This document shows positions 26,876-35,942 of a DNA stretch of 64,000 nt, one piece after another (the first letter of the stretch is position 1; each line of letters begins with the position of its first letter). Both the position numbers and the translations under genes were made by a program. The stretch covers positions 1,922,001 through 1,986,000 of the forward strand of contig NZ_CP010897.2 in assembly GCF_000934605.2 (NCBI RefSeq), given 5' to 3'. A model generated the notes under the pieces. The model did not search any database. It saw only the letters and a program-made list of their open reading frames with translations, and was not told where the DNA came from. The stretch comes from Pandoraea vervacti. Its GTDB lineage: Bacteria > Pseudomonadota > Gammaproteobacteria > Burkholderiales > Burkholderiaceae.

Positions 26876-27469
26876 ATGAGCACCATTGCCCAAGCATCTA
26901 TCGCCCAACTGTTCACTGATGCGCGCACGCACAACGCGTGGCTCGACAAGCCGGTCAGCGACGAGACGTTGCGCGAACTCTACGATTTGGTGAAATGGGG
27001 GCCGACGTCCGCCAACACGACGCCCGCACGGATCGTCTTCGTGAAGAGCCCCGACGCGAAGGCCAGATTGCTCGAATGCATGGCGCCCGGCAACGTGGAC
27101 AAGACCCGCACGGCACCGGTCACGGCGATCATCGCCTACGATCTGAAGTTCTACGAACACCTGCCCAAGCTGTTCCCCAACGGCGCCGAAAAGATGGTGC
27201 CGATGTTCTCGGGCGACGCCGTGAAGGCTGCCGGTGCCGCCCACATGAACAGTTCCCTGCAAGGCGGCTACTTCATTCTGGCGGCTCGCGCACTGGGGCT
27301 CGATTGCGGACCGATGGCCGGTTTCGACGCACAACAGGTCAACGACACGTTCTTCGCTGGCACCGAGTGGCGCGTCAACTTCATCTGCAACCTCGGCTAC
27401 GGCGATCACGACAAGCTGTTCCCCCGTAACCCGCGTCTCTCGTTCGACGAGGCAGCTCGCATCATCTGA
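26876..27469 (+). CDS. RutE-like nitroreductase (malonic semialdehyde reductase type)
   Basis: A 197-residue FMN-binding nitroreductase-fold protein. VKWGPTSANTTPARIVFV, NSSLQGGYFILAARALGLDC and GPMAGFD are the FMN and dimer-interface motifs. Length and sequence are closest to RutE, which reduces malonic semialdehyde in pyrimidine breakdown, but no other rut gene is nearby, so the role may be general. Start placed at ATG 26876 (MSTIAQASI). A hairpin and a terminator follow. Confidence 0.82.
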   Translation: MSTIAQASIAQLFTDARTHNAWLDKPVSDETLRELYDLVKWGPTSANTTPARIVFVKSPDAKARLLECMAPGNVDKTRTAPVTAIIAYDLKFYEHLPKLFPNGAEKMVPMFSGDAVKAAGAAHMNSSLQGGYFILAARALGLDCGPMAGFDAQQVNDTFFAGTEWRVNFICNLGYGDHDKLFPRNPRLSFDEAARII

Positions 27470-27485
27470 TTCGTTGGCAGGCAAA

Positions 27486-27532
27486 CACGCCGCTTTCACG
27501 GGTACGCCGCTCGGTACGCCGAAAGCGGCGTG
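27486..27532. repeat. 12-bp inverted repeat with a direct repeat in its loop
   Basis: CACGCCGCTTTC (27486-27497) is the exact inverse of GAAAGCGGCGTG (27521-27532). Inside the 23-base loop GGTACGCC occurs twice (27501-27508, 27513-27520). No T tract follows. It is 17 bp after the RutE-like gene stop and precedes the terminator. Confidence 0.65.
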
Positions 27533-27541
27533 GCAAGACAA

Positions 27542-27577
27542 AACGGGCGGTCCCGATATCGGGCCGCCCGTTATTTG
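27542..27577 (+). terminator. Terminator-like hairpin after the RutE-like gene
   Basis: AACGGGCGG (27542-27550) pairs with CCGCCCGTT (27564-27572), and the loop is itself the palindrome CCCGATATCGGG. ATTTG follows. Bidirectional use with the convergent nth gene is possible. Confidence 0.7.
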
Positions 27578-27675
27578 TTGCTATTCGGTGTTATGCCTCG
27601 TTATTCATCGCCATTCGTCGTCATGGGCATGCAGCGCGTAGCCGCGCGAACGACGTTGCGCCGCGGTGGGGGATA

Positions 27676-28320
27676 TCAGGTCTTCGGTGCCGGTGTTTTG
27701 GGACGGAAGTCACACAGCGGCTCGATGGCGCAATGCCAGCACTCGGGCTTGCGCGCTTTGCACACGTAGCGGCCGTGCAGGATGAGCCAATGGTGGGCGT
27801 CGTGCCTGAATTCGCGAGGCGTGACACGCTCGAGCGCCAACTCGACGGCTAGGGGGTCCCTGCCAGGCGCGAGCCCCGTGCGGTTCGCTACGCGAAAAAT
27901 GTGTGTGTCGACGGCAATCGTATCTTCGCCGAATGCCGTATTCAGTACGACATTCGCGGTCTTTCGGCCAACGCCGGGCAACGCTTCCAATGCCTCGCGC
28001 GAGCGCGGCACTTCGCCGCCGTGCACATCGAGCAAAAGCTGGCAGGTGGCGATGACGTTCTTGGCCTTCGTCCGATACAGGCCGATGGTTTTGATGTAGT
28101 CCGCCACGCCCGCTTCCCCCAACGCCAGCATCTTTGCCGGTGAGTTCGCCACGGCGTACAGCTTGCGGGTCGCCTTGTTCACGGAGACATCGGTGGCCTG
28201 TGCCGAAAGCAGCACGGCGATCAGTAACTCGAATGGCGACGTGTATTCCAGCTCCGTCGTCGGCGTGGGATTGAGCTGTTGCAGCGTCTCGAACAGGGCG
28301 CGGCGTTTGGCGTCGTTCAT
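27676..28320 (-). CDS. nth: Endonuclease III
   Basis: Bifunctional DNA glycosylase/AP lyase that removes oxidised pyrimidines. The 214-residue protein has the helix-hairpin-helix LPGVGRKTANVVLN with catalytic Lys120, catalytic Asp138 in AVDTHIFRV, and a C-terminal 4Fe-4S cluster with cysteines in CKARKPECWHCAIEPLC. These positions agree with E. coli Nth. It lies 63 bp downstream of rsxB on the same strand, the usual rsxB-nth pairing. Confidence 0.95.
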   Translation of the reverse strand: MNDAKRRALFETLQQLNPTPTTELEYTSPFELLIAVLLSAQATDVSVNKATRKLYAVANSPAKMLALGEAGVADYIKTIGLYRTKAKNVIATCQLLLDVHGGEVPRSREALEALPGVGRKTANVVLNTAFGEDTIAVDTHIFRVANRTGLAPGRDPLAVELALERVTPREFRHDAHHWLILHGRYVCKARKPECWHCAIEPLCDFRPKTPAPKT

Positions 28321-28383
28321 AGCGGGGCGCGTGGCGTGCGATTGTTGTTGTGAGAAGGGCGGCGAAAGCGGTGTGCCGCCTGG

Positions 28384-29319
28384 TCAGGCCCGATGTTTTG
28401 TGTCGTCTCCGGCATCCGGCGCACTCGGCGAGCTTTCGCCGCCATCGTCATGCAGGCCAAGACGCTTCCGGCGGGCTTCTGCCTCGTCGATCTGAGCCTG
28501 CACCGACGCGGAGACGTTCTCGGTATTTTTGGGACCCAGCCCCTCGGCAGCCAGTGCCGCCTTCTTTTGACGCGCCCGTTCAAGGGCGGCTTGAATGATG
28601 GCCTGCTTGCGCGCAGCCGCAGCGGCCGCTTCGTCGGTAACGGCGGGTGCCGTTGTGGCCGTTTGCGTTTCGCGCGCGGCGCCGGTGGGGACGTCACCGG
28701 CGGTAGCCGCAGGCTGGGTATGGATATCGGCGCTGCCTGCGGCCGGCGCAGGTGACGTACCGGGCGCCACGCGCGCCGCGCGGGCGGCCAGCCGCGCCTC
28801 CCGCTCGGCCTTGTCCTTTTCGAGACGTGCCTGATGCGCTTCGAAGTGTGTGCGAGCCTGATCGGCCTGCGCTTGCGACCAGGCGTTCCAACCGGTACGT
28901 TCGCCGGTCACGGGAATCATCTCGATACAGTCGACAGGGCAGGGGGGCACGCACAGGTCGCAGCCGGTACAGCGGTCTTCAATGACCGTGTGCATCTGCT
29001 TCGCGGCGCCGACGATCGCGTCGACCGGGCACGCCTGAATGCACAATGTGCAGCCGATGCACAACGATTCGTCGATGAAGGCGCGCGGACGCGCTCGCTC
29101 CGCGCCGTTTTCCGGATTGAGTGGAATGACGGGGCGGCCAAGGAGTTTCGCAATCCGCGCCACGCCTTCGGCCCCGCCCGGCGGGCATTGGTTGTAGTTG
29201 GCCTGCCCGCTGGCGATGGCTTCGGCGTACGGACGGCACCCCGCGTAACCGCATTTGGTGCATTGCGTCTGGGGCAACAGGGCATCGATACGCTGGGCAA
29301 GCGCGCTGACTTCGGACAC
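28384..29319 (-). CDS. rsxB: RsxB/RnfB-type ferredoxin subunit with long C-terminal tail
   Basis: A 311-residue iron-sulfur protein. The N-terminal RnfB-type four-cysteine motif is in TQCTKCGYAGCRPYA, followed by two 4Fe-4S ferredoxin motifs, CIGCTLCIQACPVDAI and CTGCDLCVPPCPVDCI. There is no N-terminal membrane helix and no neighbouring rnf/rsx membrane gene, so it may be a soluble ferredoxin used with nth. The C-terminal ~130 residues are an Ala/Lys/Arg-rich, probably coiled or disordered tail. The start is GTG at 29319. It is divergent from the TetR gene. Confidence 0.85.
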   Translation of the reverse strand: MSEVSALAQRIDALLPQTQCTKCGYAGCRPYAEAIASGQANYNQCPPGGAEGVARIAKLLGRPVIPLNPENGAERARPRAFIDESLCIGCTLCIQACPVDAIVGAAKQMHTVIEDRCTGCDLCVPPCPVDCIEMIPVTGERTGWNAWSQAQADQARTHFEAHQARLEKDKAEREARLAARAARVAPGTSPAPAAGSADIHTQPAATAGDVPTGAARETQTATTAPAVTDEAAAAAARKQAIIQAALERARQKKAALAAEGLGPKNTENVSASVQAQIDEAEARRKRLGLHDDGGESSPSAPDAGDDTKHRA

Positions 29320-29423
29320 GTCTTATGTGGGGGATTCGGCAGAAAGTCGAATTATCCTGCATTTTGCGGAAACACTGAAACCGTTGTGCCATAATTCCGC
29401 CCCATGAGAACGACCGGCCGATC

Positions 29424-30062
29424 ATGACAACCCTAGAAACCAAGATCAAACGTGACCCGGAACGCACCCGCCAGCGCATTCTTGCCGCTGCGATCGAGGA
29501 GTTTGCGGAACGTGGTTCGAGTGGGGCGCGCGTGGACAGCATCGCACGGCGAGCCGAGATCAATGAGCGCATGCTCTATTACTACTTCGGGAACAAGGAC
29601 CAGCTCTATCTGGCGGTCCTCGAAGAGGTCTATGGCGAATTCAACCGTGCCGAACACGCGCTCAAGCTCGACTTGCTCGCGCCGCTCGACGCCGTGGCCG
29701 AACTGGCCCATTTCGTGTGGGACTATTACGCCGATCACCCGGAGCTGATCCAGCTCATCAACAACGAAAATTTGCACGAAGCGAAGTCGATGCGTCAGTC
29801 GACGGAGATTCGTCAGCAGGTCTCGCCGATCGTCGACCTGCTTGCGCAAACGCTCAGGCGCGGTCAGATCAGTGGCGAGATTCGCGAGGGCATCGATCCC
29901 GTCGATCTCTACGTGACCATTTCGGCGATGGGTTATTACGTGATGTCCAACCGCCATACGCTGTCCATCGTGATGGGGCGAGACGTGATGAGCGAGGACG
30001 CGCGAAAGACTTACTCGTCATTCAATACGCAGATGTTGCTGGATTCATTGCGTACGCGATAA
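29424..30062 (+). CDS. TetR-family transcriptional regulator
   Basis: A 212-residue TetR regulator. The helix-turn-helix is in the first 60 residues (RQRILAAAIEEFAERG ... ARRAEINERMLYYYFGNKDQL). The ligand domain begins HALKLDLLAPLDAV and resembles the RutR-like/TetR_C_17 class, but the ligand is unknown. It is divergent from rsxB with 104 bp between them and convergent with phaZ. It may regulate itself or rsxB-nth. Confidence 0.87.
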   Translation: MTTLETKIKRDPERTRQRILAAAIEEFAERGSSGARVDSIARRAEINERMLYYYFGNKDQLYLAVLEEVYGEFNRAEHALKLDLLAPLDAVAELAHFVWDYYADHPELIQLINNENLHEAKSMRQSTEIRQQVSPIVDLLAQTLRRGQISGEIREGIDPVDLYVTISAMGYYVMSNRHTLSIVMGRDVMSEDARKTYSSFNTQMLLDSLRTR

Positions 30063-30133
30063 CCGTTCAGACGACGCCTGCCGCCATCTGCGGACCGTTT
30101 GCGGCAGGCCGCACTTAACGTTGATCGGAAAAT

Positions 30134-30173
30134 AAAAACCGCCGCGTGGGCCGGAGCTCACGCGGCGGTTTTT
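30134..30173. terminator. Bidirectional terminator between tetR and phaZ
   Basis: AAAAACCGCCGCGTG (30134-30148) and CACGCGGCGGTTTTT (30159-30173) form a 15-bp perfect stem. The A run on one arm and T run on the other suit termination of both convergent genes. Confidence 0.88.
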
Positions 30174-30202
30174 GTGTGGCTGTGGCCGATAGCGACTGAC
30201 GC

Positions 30203-31444
30203 TCAGGCGTGCTTCGCGATGAAGTCGCGGATCTGGGGGTAGATCACGTTGCGCCAGCGACTGCCGGAGAAGATCCCGTAGTGACCGCACTTCGGCGCGG
30301 TGAAATGCGCACGACGCTTGGCCGGGATGCCGGTGCACAGTTCGTGCGCTGCCTGGGTCTGACCGCTGCCCGAAATGTCGTCCAGTTCGCCCTCGATCGT
30401 GAAGAGCGCCGTCGTCTTGATGTCCTGCGGACGCACTCGCTCGCCCGCCACATCCCATGTGCCGCGCGCGAGACTGAAGTCCTGGAACACCGTTTTGATC
30501 GTATCGAGGTAATACTCCGCGGACATGTCGAGCACGGCGTTGTATTCGTCGTAGAAGCGGCGGTGCGAGTCGGCATCGTCGCTGTCGCCGCGCATCAGGT
30601 CCAGATAGAAGTCCCAGTGCGACTTCAGATGGCGGTCCGGGTTCATGGCGACGAAACCCGCGTGTTGCAGGAAGCCGGGGTACACGAGGCGGCCGGCGCC
30701 GGGGTAGTTCGACGGGACCGCGTGGATCACGTGATTCTCGAACCACTCGTACGACTTGTTCATCGCCAGCGAATTGACGGCGGTCGGGCTCTTTCGGGCG
30801 TCGATGGGGCCACCCATCATCGTCATGGTCTTGGGCGTTTTTTCGCCGTTCGAGGCCATGAGCGAAATGGCGCCGAGCACCGGTACCGTCGGCTGACACA
30901 CCGAAATGACGTGCAGATTTTCCGCGCCGATGTGACGGATGAACGCCTGAATGTACGCAACATAGTCGTCCAGATGGAACGACCCGGCTTCAAGCGGCAC
31001 CATGCGTGCATCGACCCAGTCGGTGATGTACACCTTGTGGTCCTTGAGCAGCGTGGAGACCGTGTCGCGCAGCAGCGTAGCGTGGTGACCCGAGAGCGGC
31101 GCCACGACCAGCACGACCGGATCGTCCTTGAGTTGCCCGACGGCGCTGGCGTCATCGGCGTAACGCTTGAAGCGCAGCAAGCGACAGAACGGCTTTTCCA
31201 TCGCGGTCATTTCGACGACCGGAATGTTGTGTCCGTCGACCTCGACTGCCTTGATGTTGAATTCGGGCTTTTCGTAGTCCTTGCCGAGCCGGTAGAGCAA
31301 CTCATATCCGGCAGCGATGCGGGGCGCGCCCGGCATCATGGCAAGCAGGCTGCCCGGGTTGACGAAAGTCGTCGCCGCCGCCTTTGCCCACGTGGTGAGA
31401 GGATTCAGCCACGCACGGTTGTACTCATGAATCTGATACAGCAT
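30203..31444 (-). CDS. phaZ: Intracellular polyhydroxybutyrate depolymerase (PhaZ)
   Basis: Mobilises stored PHB granules in the cytoplasm. The 413-residue protein has the intracellular-type active site in SVCQPTVPV, placing the catalytic cysteine at Cys183 (the same number as in the studied Ralstonia enzyme). The acid residue is likely in EGELDDISGSG and the histidine in APKCGHYGIFSG. The C-terminal PHB_depo_C domain is complete. Start placed at 31444 (MLYQIHEYNR); an upstream in-frame start at 31504 has no family resemblance. Its presence implies PHB storage, though no phaCAB genes are in the window. Confidence 0.93.
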   Translation of the reverse strand: MLYQIHEYNRAWLNPLTTWAKAAATTFVNPGSLLAMMPGAPRIAAGYELLYRLGKDYEKPEFNIKAVEVDGHNIPVVEMTAMEKPFCRLLRFKRYADDASAVGQLKDDPVVLVVAPLSGHHATLLRDTVSTLLKDHKVYITDWVDARMVPLEAGSFHLDDYVAYIQAFIRHIGAENLHVISVCQPTVPVLGAISLMASNGEKTPKTMTMMGGPIDARKSPTAVNSLAMNKSYEWFENHVIHAVPSNYPGAGRLVYPGFLQHAGFVAMNPDRHLKSHWDFYLDLMRGDSDDADSHRRFYDEYNAVLDMSAEYYLDTIKTVFQDFSLARGTWDVAGERVRPQDIKTTALFTIEGELDDISGSGQTQAAHELCTGIPAKRRAHFTAPKCGHYGIFSGSRWRNVIYPQIRDFIAKHA

Positions 31445-31610
31445 GTTGTGTGCCCTGAGGCGGATGATGGGGGAATTATGCAACCGTTTATCGCGGCTGT
31501 GCAACGCAGCATAACCCTGATATATGGCATTTCCGCATCATCCCGATAGTCTTAGCTTATTCGAGTCATTGTCATAAACTATCGTTGCTGCGACGCAACA
31601 ATTCAAGGAT

Positions 31611-31641
31611 CAAAAAAAACCCGCCGGGCGGCGGGCTTTCT
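31611..31641 (-). terminator. Intrinsic terminator of the aromatic aminotransferase gene
   Basis: On the minus strand GAAAGCCCGCC and GGCGGGTTTTTTTT form a GC-rich hairpin with a CGCC-type loop followed by a run of eight T. It begins 33 bp after the gene's stop at 31674. Confidence 0.88.
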
Positions 31642-31673
31642 CATTCGGCGCGAATTGCGCGCCGAAAAATCGC

Positions 31674-32873
31674 TTAACGAAGCACTTGGGCGATGGCCGA
31701 CGCCACGTGATCGATGTTCTTGTCGTTGAGCGCGGCCACGCAGATGCGGCCGGTGCTCACGGCGTAGATCCCGAATTCTTCACGCAGGCGCTCGACCTGA
31801 TCGGCGGTAAGTCCCGAGTACGAGAACATGCCGCGCTGCTTGATCACGAACGAAAAGTCGCGGTCCACACCGTGAGCGCGCAGCTTCTCGACCAGTGCCA
31901 GACGCATTGCGCGAATACGCTCACGCATTTCGGCCAGTTCTTCTTCCCACAGCGCGCGCAGTTCGGCGTTGCCCAGAACGGCGGCCACTACCGAGCCGCC
32001 GTGCGTCGGCGGGTTGGAGTAGTTCGTGCGAATCACGCGCTTGAGTTGCGAGAGCACGCGGGCCGACTCGTCCTTGTTGCCCGTGACGATCGACAGGGCG
32101 CCCACGCGTTCGCCGTACAGCGAGAACGACTTCGAGAACGAGCTGGACACGAAGAAGTCGAGGCCGGCGGCAGCGAACAGGCGGACGACCGCGGCGTCGG
32201 CATCGATGCCGTCGCCGAAGCCCTGGTAGGCGATGTCGAGGAACGGCACCAGCTTGCGTGCCTTCACGAGTTCCACGACTTGTGCCCACTGATCCATCGA
32301 CAGGTCGACGCCAGTCGGATTGTGGCAGCAGGCGTGCAGCACGACGATCGTGCCTTCCGGTTCCTTGCCGAGCATGTCGAGCATGCCGTTCAGGTTCACG
32401 CCGTGCGATGCGGCGTCGTAGTACGGATACGACACGACGTTGAAGCCGGCCGTCGAGAACAGGGCGCGGTGGTTTTCCCAGCTCGGATCGCTGATGGCGA
32501 CGGTTGCGTTGGGATTGAGCTGCTTGAGGAAGTCCGCACCGATCTTCAGGGCGCCCGTGCCGCCCAGTGCCTGGGCGGTGACCACGCGGCCTTCGGTCAG
32601 GACCGGCGATTCCTTGCCGAACAGCATTTCCTGCACGGCCTTGTCGTAAGCGGCAATGCCTTCCATCGGCAGATAGCCGCGCGGCAGGCCCGCAGCCACG
32701 CGTTGTTCTTCCGCTGCCTTCACGGCCTTGAGCAGGGGCAGTTTGCCTTCTGCATTGAAATACACGCCAACACCCAGGTTCACCTTATCGGTGCGGTGAT
32801 CGGCGTTGTAGGCTTCGTTCAGGCCAAGGATGGGGTCGCGCGGGGCGAGTTCGACAGCGGAAAAGAGGGTCAT
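31674..32873 (-). CDS. Aromatic/aspartate aminotransferase (TyrB/AspC class)
   Basis: A 399-residue fold-type I aminotransferase, class Ia. It opens MTLFSAVELAPRDPILGLNE, has the substrate-side ACCHNPTGVDL, and the PLP lysine in SSSFSKSFSLYGERVGAL, with an Arg in the C-terminal VSTGRICVAAL that binds the substrate carboxylate. TyrB and AspC cannot be told apart safely by eye; aromatic use is more usual in this order. The 351-bp gap upstream is shared with the divergent uvrB. Confidence 0.88.
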   Translation of the reverse strand: MTLFSAVELAPRDPILGLNEAYNADHRTDKVNLGVGVYFNAEGKLPLLKAVKAAEEQRVAAGLPRGYLPMEGIAAYDKAVQEMLFGKESPVLTEGRVVTAQALGGTGALKIGADFLKQLNPNATVAISDPSWENHRALFSTAGFNVVSYPYYDAASHGVNLNGMLDMLGKEPEGTIVVLHACCHNPTGVDLSMDQWAQVVELVKARKLVPFLDIAYQGFGDGIDADAAVVRLFAAAGLDFFVSSSFSKSFSLYGERVGALSIVTGNKDESARVLSQLKRVIRTNYSNPPTHGGSVVAAVLGNAELRALWEEELAEMRERIRAMRLALVEKLRAHGVDRDFSFVIKQRGMFSYSGLTADQVERLREEFGIYAVSTGRICVAALNDKNIDHVASAIAQVLR

Positions 32874-33224
32874 TTCGACGGCTCGAGGCAGGTAGTAGGA
32901 AAATGCAGCGGGTCGGCCGCAACTTACGCAGGATCGGCCCAGCGCGCTATTTTAGCGAAGAATACCCGCGCTTGTGGTAAACACCGGCGCGCAGTCGGCG
33001 AATTCCTGCGTTTTCGGCACGAAAAGTGCCTCGTATTGCCAGAAATTGACGAAATCGGCGCATTTTCGGGTGAGGGCAGGGCGTCTGCGGACGGCCGCAA
33101 GTTGACCGATGGACCGGCCTTCCGTCGTCGCGTACTTCGACCTGCGTCCTGTCACCTATCGGACTCAGGGAATCGTCCGACGCGCTAAAATGCCGAATTA
33201 CGTCTCTCATGTTCGCGCCCCGCC
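32874..33224. other. Divergent promoter region, aminotransferase and uvrB
   Basis: No gene is visible in this 351-bp gap. CGCTA-TTT-TAGCG at 32945-32957 forms a small dyad, and its minus strand contains a TAAAAT -10-like hexamer for the aminotransferase. A second TAAAAT at 33186-33191 precedes uvrB by 34 bp. No convincing LexA box (CTGT-N8-ACAG) was found. Confidence 0.45.
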
Positions 33225-35312
33225 ATGACCCCTGCGGCTGACACCGACCTCGACGAAAGCAAGTTCCTGACGTTCCCGGATTCGCCCTATCAGCTCTACT
33301 GCCCGTTTCCTGCGGCGGGCGATCAACCGGCGGCCATCGCGCAACTGACCGAAGGCATCAACGACGGGCTCGCCTTTCAGACGCTGCTGGGCGTCACGGG
33401 CTCGGGCAAGACATTCACGATGGCTAACGTGATCGCCCGGATGGGCCGTCCGGCCATCGTGTTCGCGCCGAACAAGACACTAGCCGCGCAGTTGTACTCC
33501 GAGTTTCGTGAGTTCTTCCCGCGCAACGCGGTGGAGTACTTCGTCTCGTACTACGACTATTACCAGCCGGAAGCCTACGTTCCTCAGCGCGATCTCTTCA
33601 TCGAGAAGGACTCGTCGGTCAATGAGCACATCGAGCAGATGCGTTTGTCGGCGACCAAGAGCCTGCTCGAACGGCGCGACGTGGTGATTGTGGCGACAGT
33701 GTCCGCTATCTACGGTATCGGCAATCCCTCCGAATACCACCAGATGATTCTGACGGTGCGCCAGGGCGACAAGCTGGGACAGCGCGAGATCATCGCCCGA
33801 TTGATCGCCATGCAGTACACCCGTAACGAAACGGATTTCGGCCGCGGTACGTTTCGCGTACGTGGCGACACCATCGACATATTCCCTGCGGAACATGCCG
33901 AGCTGGCGCTGCGTGTCGAGTTGTTCGACGACGAGGTCGATTCGTTGCAACTGTTCGATCCGCTGACCGGGCGGGTTCGCCAAAAAGTGCCGCGATTCAC
34001 GGTGTATCCGTCCTCGCACTACGTTACGCCGCGCGATACGGTGTTGCGCGCCATCGAGACGATCAAGGACGAACTGCGCGAGCGGCTCGATTTCTTTTAC
34101 AAGGAAGGCAAACTGGTCGAAGCGCAGCGCCTTGAGCAACGAACCCGTTTCGATCTGGAGATGTTGCAGGAACTGGGGTTCTGCAAGGGCATTGAAAACT
34201 ACTCGCGGCATTTGTCCGGCGCGGCGCCGGGCGAACCGCCGCCGACGCTCGTCGACTATCTGCCGCCGGATGCGCTGATGTTCCTCGATGAATCCCACGT
34301 GCTCATCGGCCAGTTCAACGGCATGTACAACGGTGACCGGGCGCGCAAGGAGAACCTCGTCAATTACGGGTTTCGCCTGCCATCCGCACTGGACAATCGT
34401 CCGCTCAAGTTTGCGGAGTACGAACGCAAAATGCGCCAGGCGATCTTCGTATCGGCGACGCCCGCAGACTACGAGGCCAAGCGAACCGGGCAGGTGGTCG
34501 AGCAGGTCGTGCGCCCGACCGGGCTGGTGGATCCTACGATCGAGGTCCGTCCGGCGCGCACGCAGGTCGACGACGTGCTGTCGGAGATCAACAAGCGTGT
34601 CGCCGTGGAAGAGCGCGTGCTTGTGACTACCCTCACGAAGCGTATGGCAGAGCAACTGACCGAGTATCTGTCGGACAACGGCGTGAAGGTCCGCTACCTG
34701 CACAGCGACATCGACACCGTAGAGCGCGTAGAGATCATTCGCGATCTGCGTCTGGGCGCGTTCGACGTACTGGTTGGGATCAACCTGCTGCGTGAGGGGC
34801 TGGATATTCCGGAAGTCTCGCTCGTGGCGATTCTCGATGCGGACAAGGAAGGTTTCCTGCGCGCCGAGCGCTCATTGATTCAGACGATCGGGCGGGCGGC
34901 GCGTAACGTCAACGGAACCGCCATCTTGTATGCCGACAAGATGACCGATTCGATGAAGCGGGCCATTGGCGAGACGGAACGTCGTCGCGCCAAGCAGATC
35001 GCGCATAACGAGGCGCACGGCATCGTGCCGCAGGGCGTGAAGAAGCGCATCAAGGACATCATCGACGGTGTCTATGATCCGCAGGACGCGAAGGCGGAAC
35101 TGGCCGAGGCCAAAGAGCAGGCTCACTATCAGGACATGTCGGAAAAGCAGCTGGCCCGCGAGATCAAGAAGCTCGAAAAGCAGATGCAGGAGCATGCGCG
35201 AAACCTGGAGTTCGAGAAGGCGGCCAAGGTGCGCGACCAGTTGCTGCACGTCAAGGCGCTGGTGTTCGGCACCGATGGCGCGAGCGAGGCAGAACTGGGG
35301 CCCAAAGGCTGA
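33225..35312 (+). CDS. uvrB: Excinuclease ABC subunit B
   Basis: Damage-verification helicase-like subunit of nucleotide excision repair, 695 residues. Walker A is GVTGSGKT at 56-63. The beta-hairpin region is in SYYDYYQPEAYVPQRDL, and LMFLDESHVLIGQ carries the Walker B equivalent. IGRAARNVNG is helicase motif VI, and the C-terminal UVR motif (KLEKQMQEHARNLEFEKAAK) mediates UvrC contact. Length is normal. SOS control is usual in the family but not visible here. Confidence 0.96.
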   Translation: MTPAADTDLDESKFLTFPDSPYQLYCPFPAAGDQPAAIAQLTEGINDGLAFQTLLGVTGSGKTFTMANVIARMGRPAIVFAPNKTLAAQLYSEFREFFPRNAVEYFVSYYDYYQPEAYVPQRDLFIEKDSSVNEHIEQMRLSATKSLLERRDVVIVATVSAIYGIGNPSEYHQMILTVRQGDKLGQREIIARLIAMQYTRNETDFGRGTFRVRGDTIDIFPAEHAELALRVELFDDEVDSLQLFDPLTGRVRQKVPRFTVYPSSHYVTPRDTVLRAIETIKDELRERLDFFYKEGKLVEAQRLEQRTRFDLEMLQELGFCKGIENYSRHLSGAAPGEPPPTLVDYLPPDALMFLDESHVLIGQFNGMYNGDRARKENLVNYGFRLPSALDNRPLKFAEYERKMRQAIFVSATPADYEAKRTGQVVEQVVRPTGLVDPTIEVRPARTQVDDVLSEINKRVAVEERVLVTTLTKRMAEQLTEYLSDNGVKVRYLHSDIDTVERVEIIRDLRLGAFDVLVGINLLREGLDIPEVSLVAILDADKEGFLRAERSLIQTIGRAARNVNGTAILYADKMTDSMKRAIGETERRRAKQIAHNEAHGIVPQGVKKRIKDIIDGVYDPQDAKAELAEAKEQAHYQDMSEKQLAREIKKLEKQMQEHARNLEFEKAAKVRDQLLHVKALVFGTDGASEAELGPKG

Positions 35313-35357
35313 AGCGGTGGGGCGCTAAGTTCGGTTGGACGGGGGGGCAGGCGAGAA

Positions 35358-35397
35358 GGTTCGGTCCGGTGGATGACGGTGTCCGCCGGAGCGAACC
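35358..35397. terminator. Hairpin between uvrB and the septoil-knot-like gene
   Basis: GGTTCG (35358-35363) pairs with CGAACC (35392-35397), and TCCGG with CCGGA inside it, separated by single mismatches. It lies in the 107-bp gap between two convergent genes. There is no T tract, so intrinsic termination is not certain. Confidence 0.5.
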
Positions 35398-35419
35398 GGG
35401 GGCGATGACACCGAAAGGA

Positions 35420-35746
35420 TCAATTCACGCCCGGAAAAGACGATACCCATTTGACCTTGACATCGGGGAACGACGACACGATCTGGACCGTAAAGTCGGG
35501 GAACGAATCCACAATCTGCCATTGACCGCAACTGTCGGGAAACGCGGACACCTTCTGCACGTTCAGGTCCGGAAAGCTCGACACGACTTGGATCTTGATG
35601 TCGGGAAAGCTATTCACAAACTTCACCTTGCCGCGAAGCGGAATCCCGTTAAAGGTGCAAAGCGCTTTATTGACTTCGCCGGCATTGGCTATTGGCATTG
35701 CCAGGCAGAATGCGAGGATCAGGCTGGCGGCGTTCGGGATTTTCAT
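35420..35746 (-). CDS. Small exported repeat protein, probable 7(1) septoil-knot family
   Basis: A 108-residue protein with a signal peptide (about 1-22, ending AMPIANAG). The mature part consists almost wholly of six short beta-type repeats, each carrying S-F-P-D: Phe-Pro pairs at 47, 58, 69, 82, 93 and 104, so the spacing is 11, 11, 13, 11, 11. Hydrophobic residues alternate on both sides (KFVNSFPDIKIQVVSSFPD). Cysteines at 30 and 73 could form a disulfide. This pattern is what I recall for proteins with the 7(1) septoil-knot domain, predicted to form one of the deepest known protein knots; the family name is from memory. Start at 35746. Function unknown. Confidence 0.68.
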   Translation of the reverse strand: MKIPNAASLILAFCLAMPIANAGEVNKALCTFNGIPLRGKVKFVNSFPDIKIQVVSSFPDLNVQKVSAFPDSCGQWQIVDSFPDFTVQIVSSFPDVKVKWVSSFPGVN

Positions 35747-35942
35747 GGGAAGGTGGCGGGTCGTTGACGACGTGTGGCACAGGCCAGGCCAAGCTTTTGT
35801 CCTTTGTCGGCAACGCGGCGAAACGCCTGACGATTGGCCCGGATCCTTTGGCTGATTCAGACAGCCGACTTTAATCCATTTCGTTGATGGCCGGGACAAT
35901 CCTCGTCGAGTCATTCACCACGAATTTCCATTTCAGACGCCA

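Noticed and set aside
33130..33191. Possible SOS (LexA) box before uvrB
   Set aside because: CTG and CAG triplets occur here, but with 14 bases between them instead of the spacing a LexA site needs.
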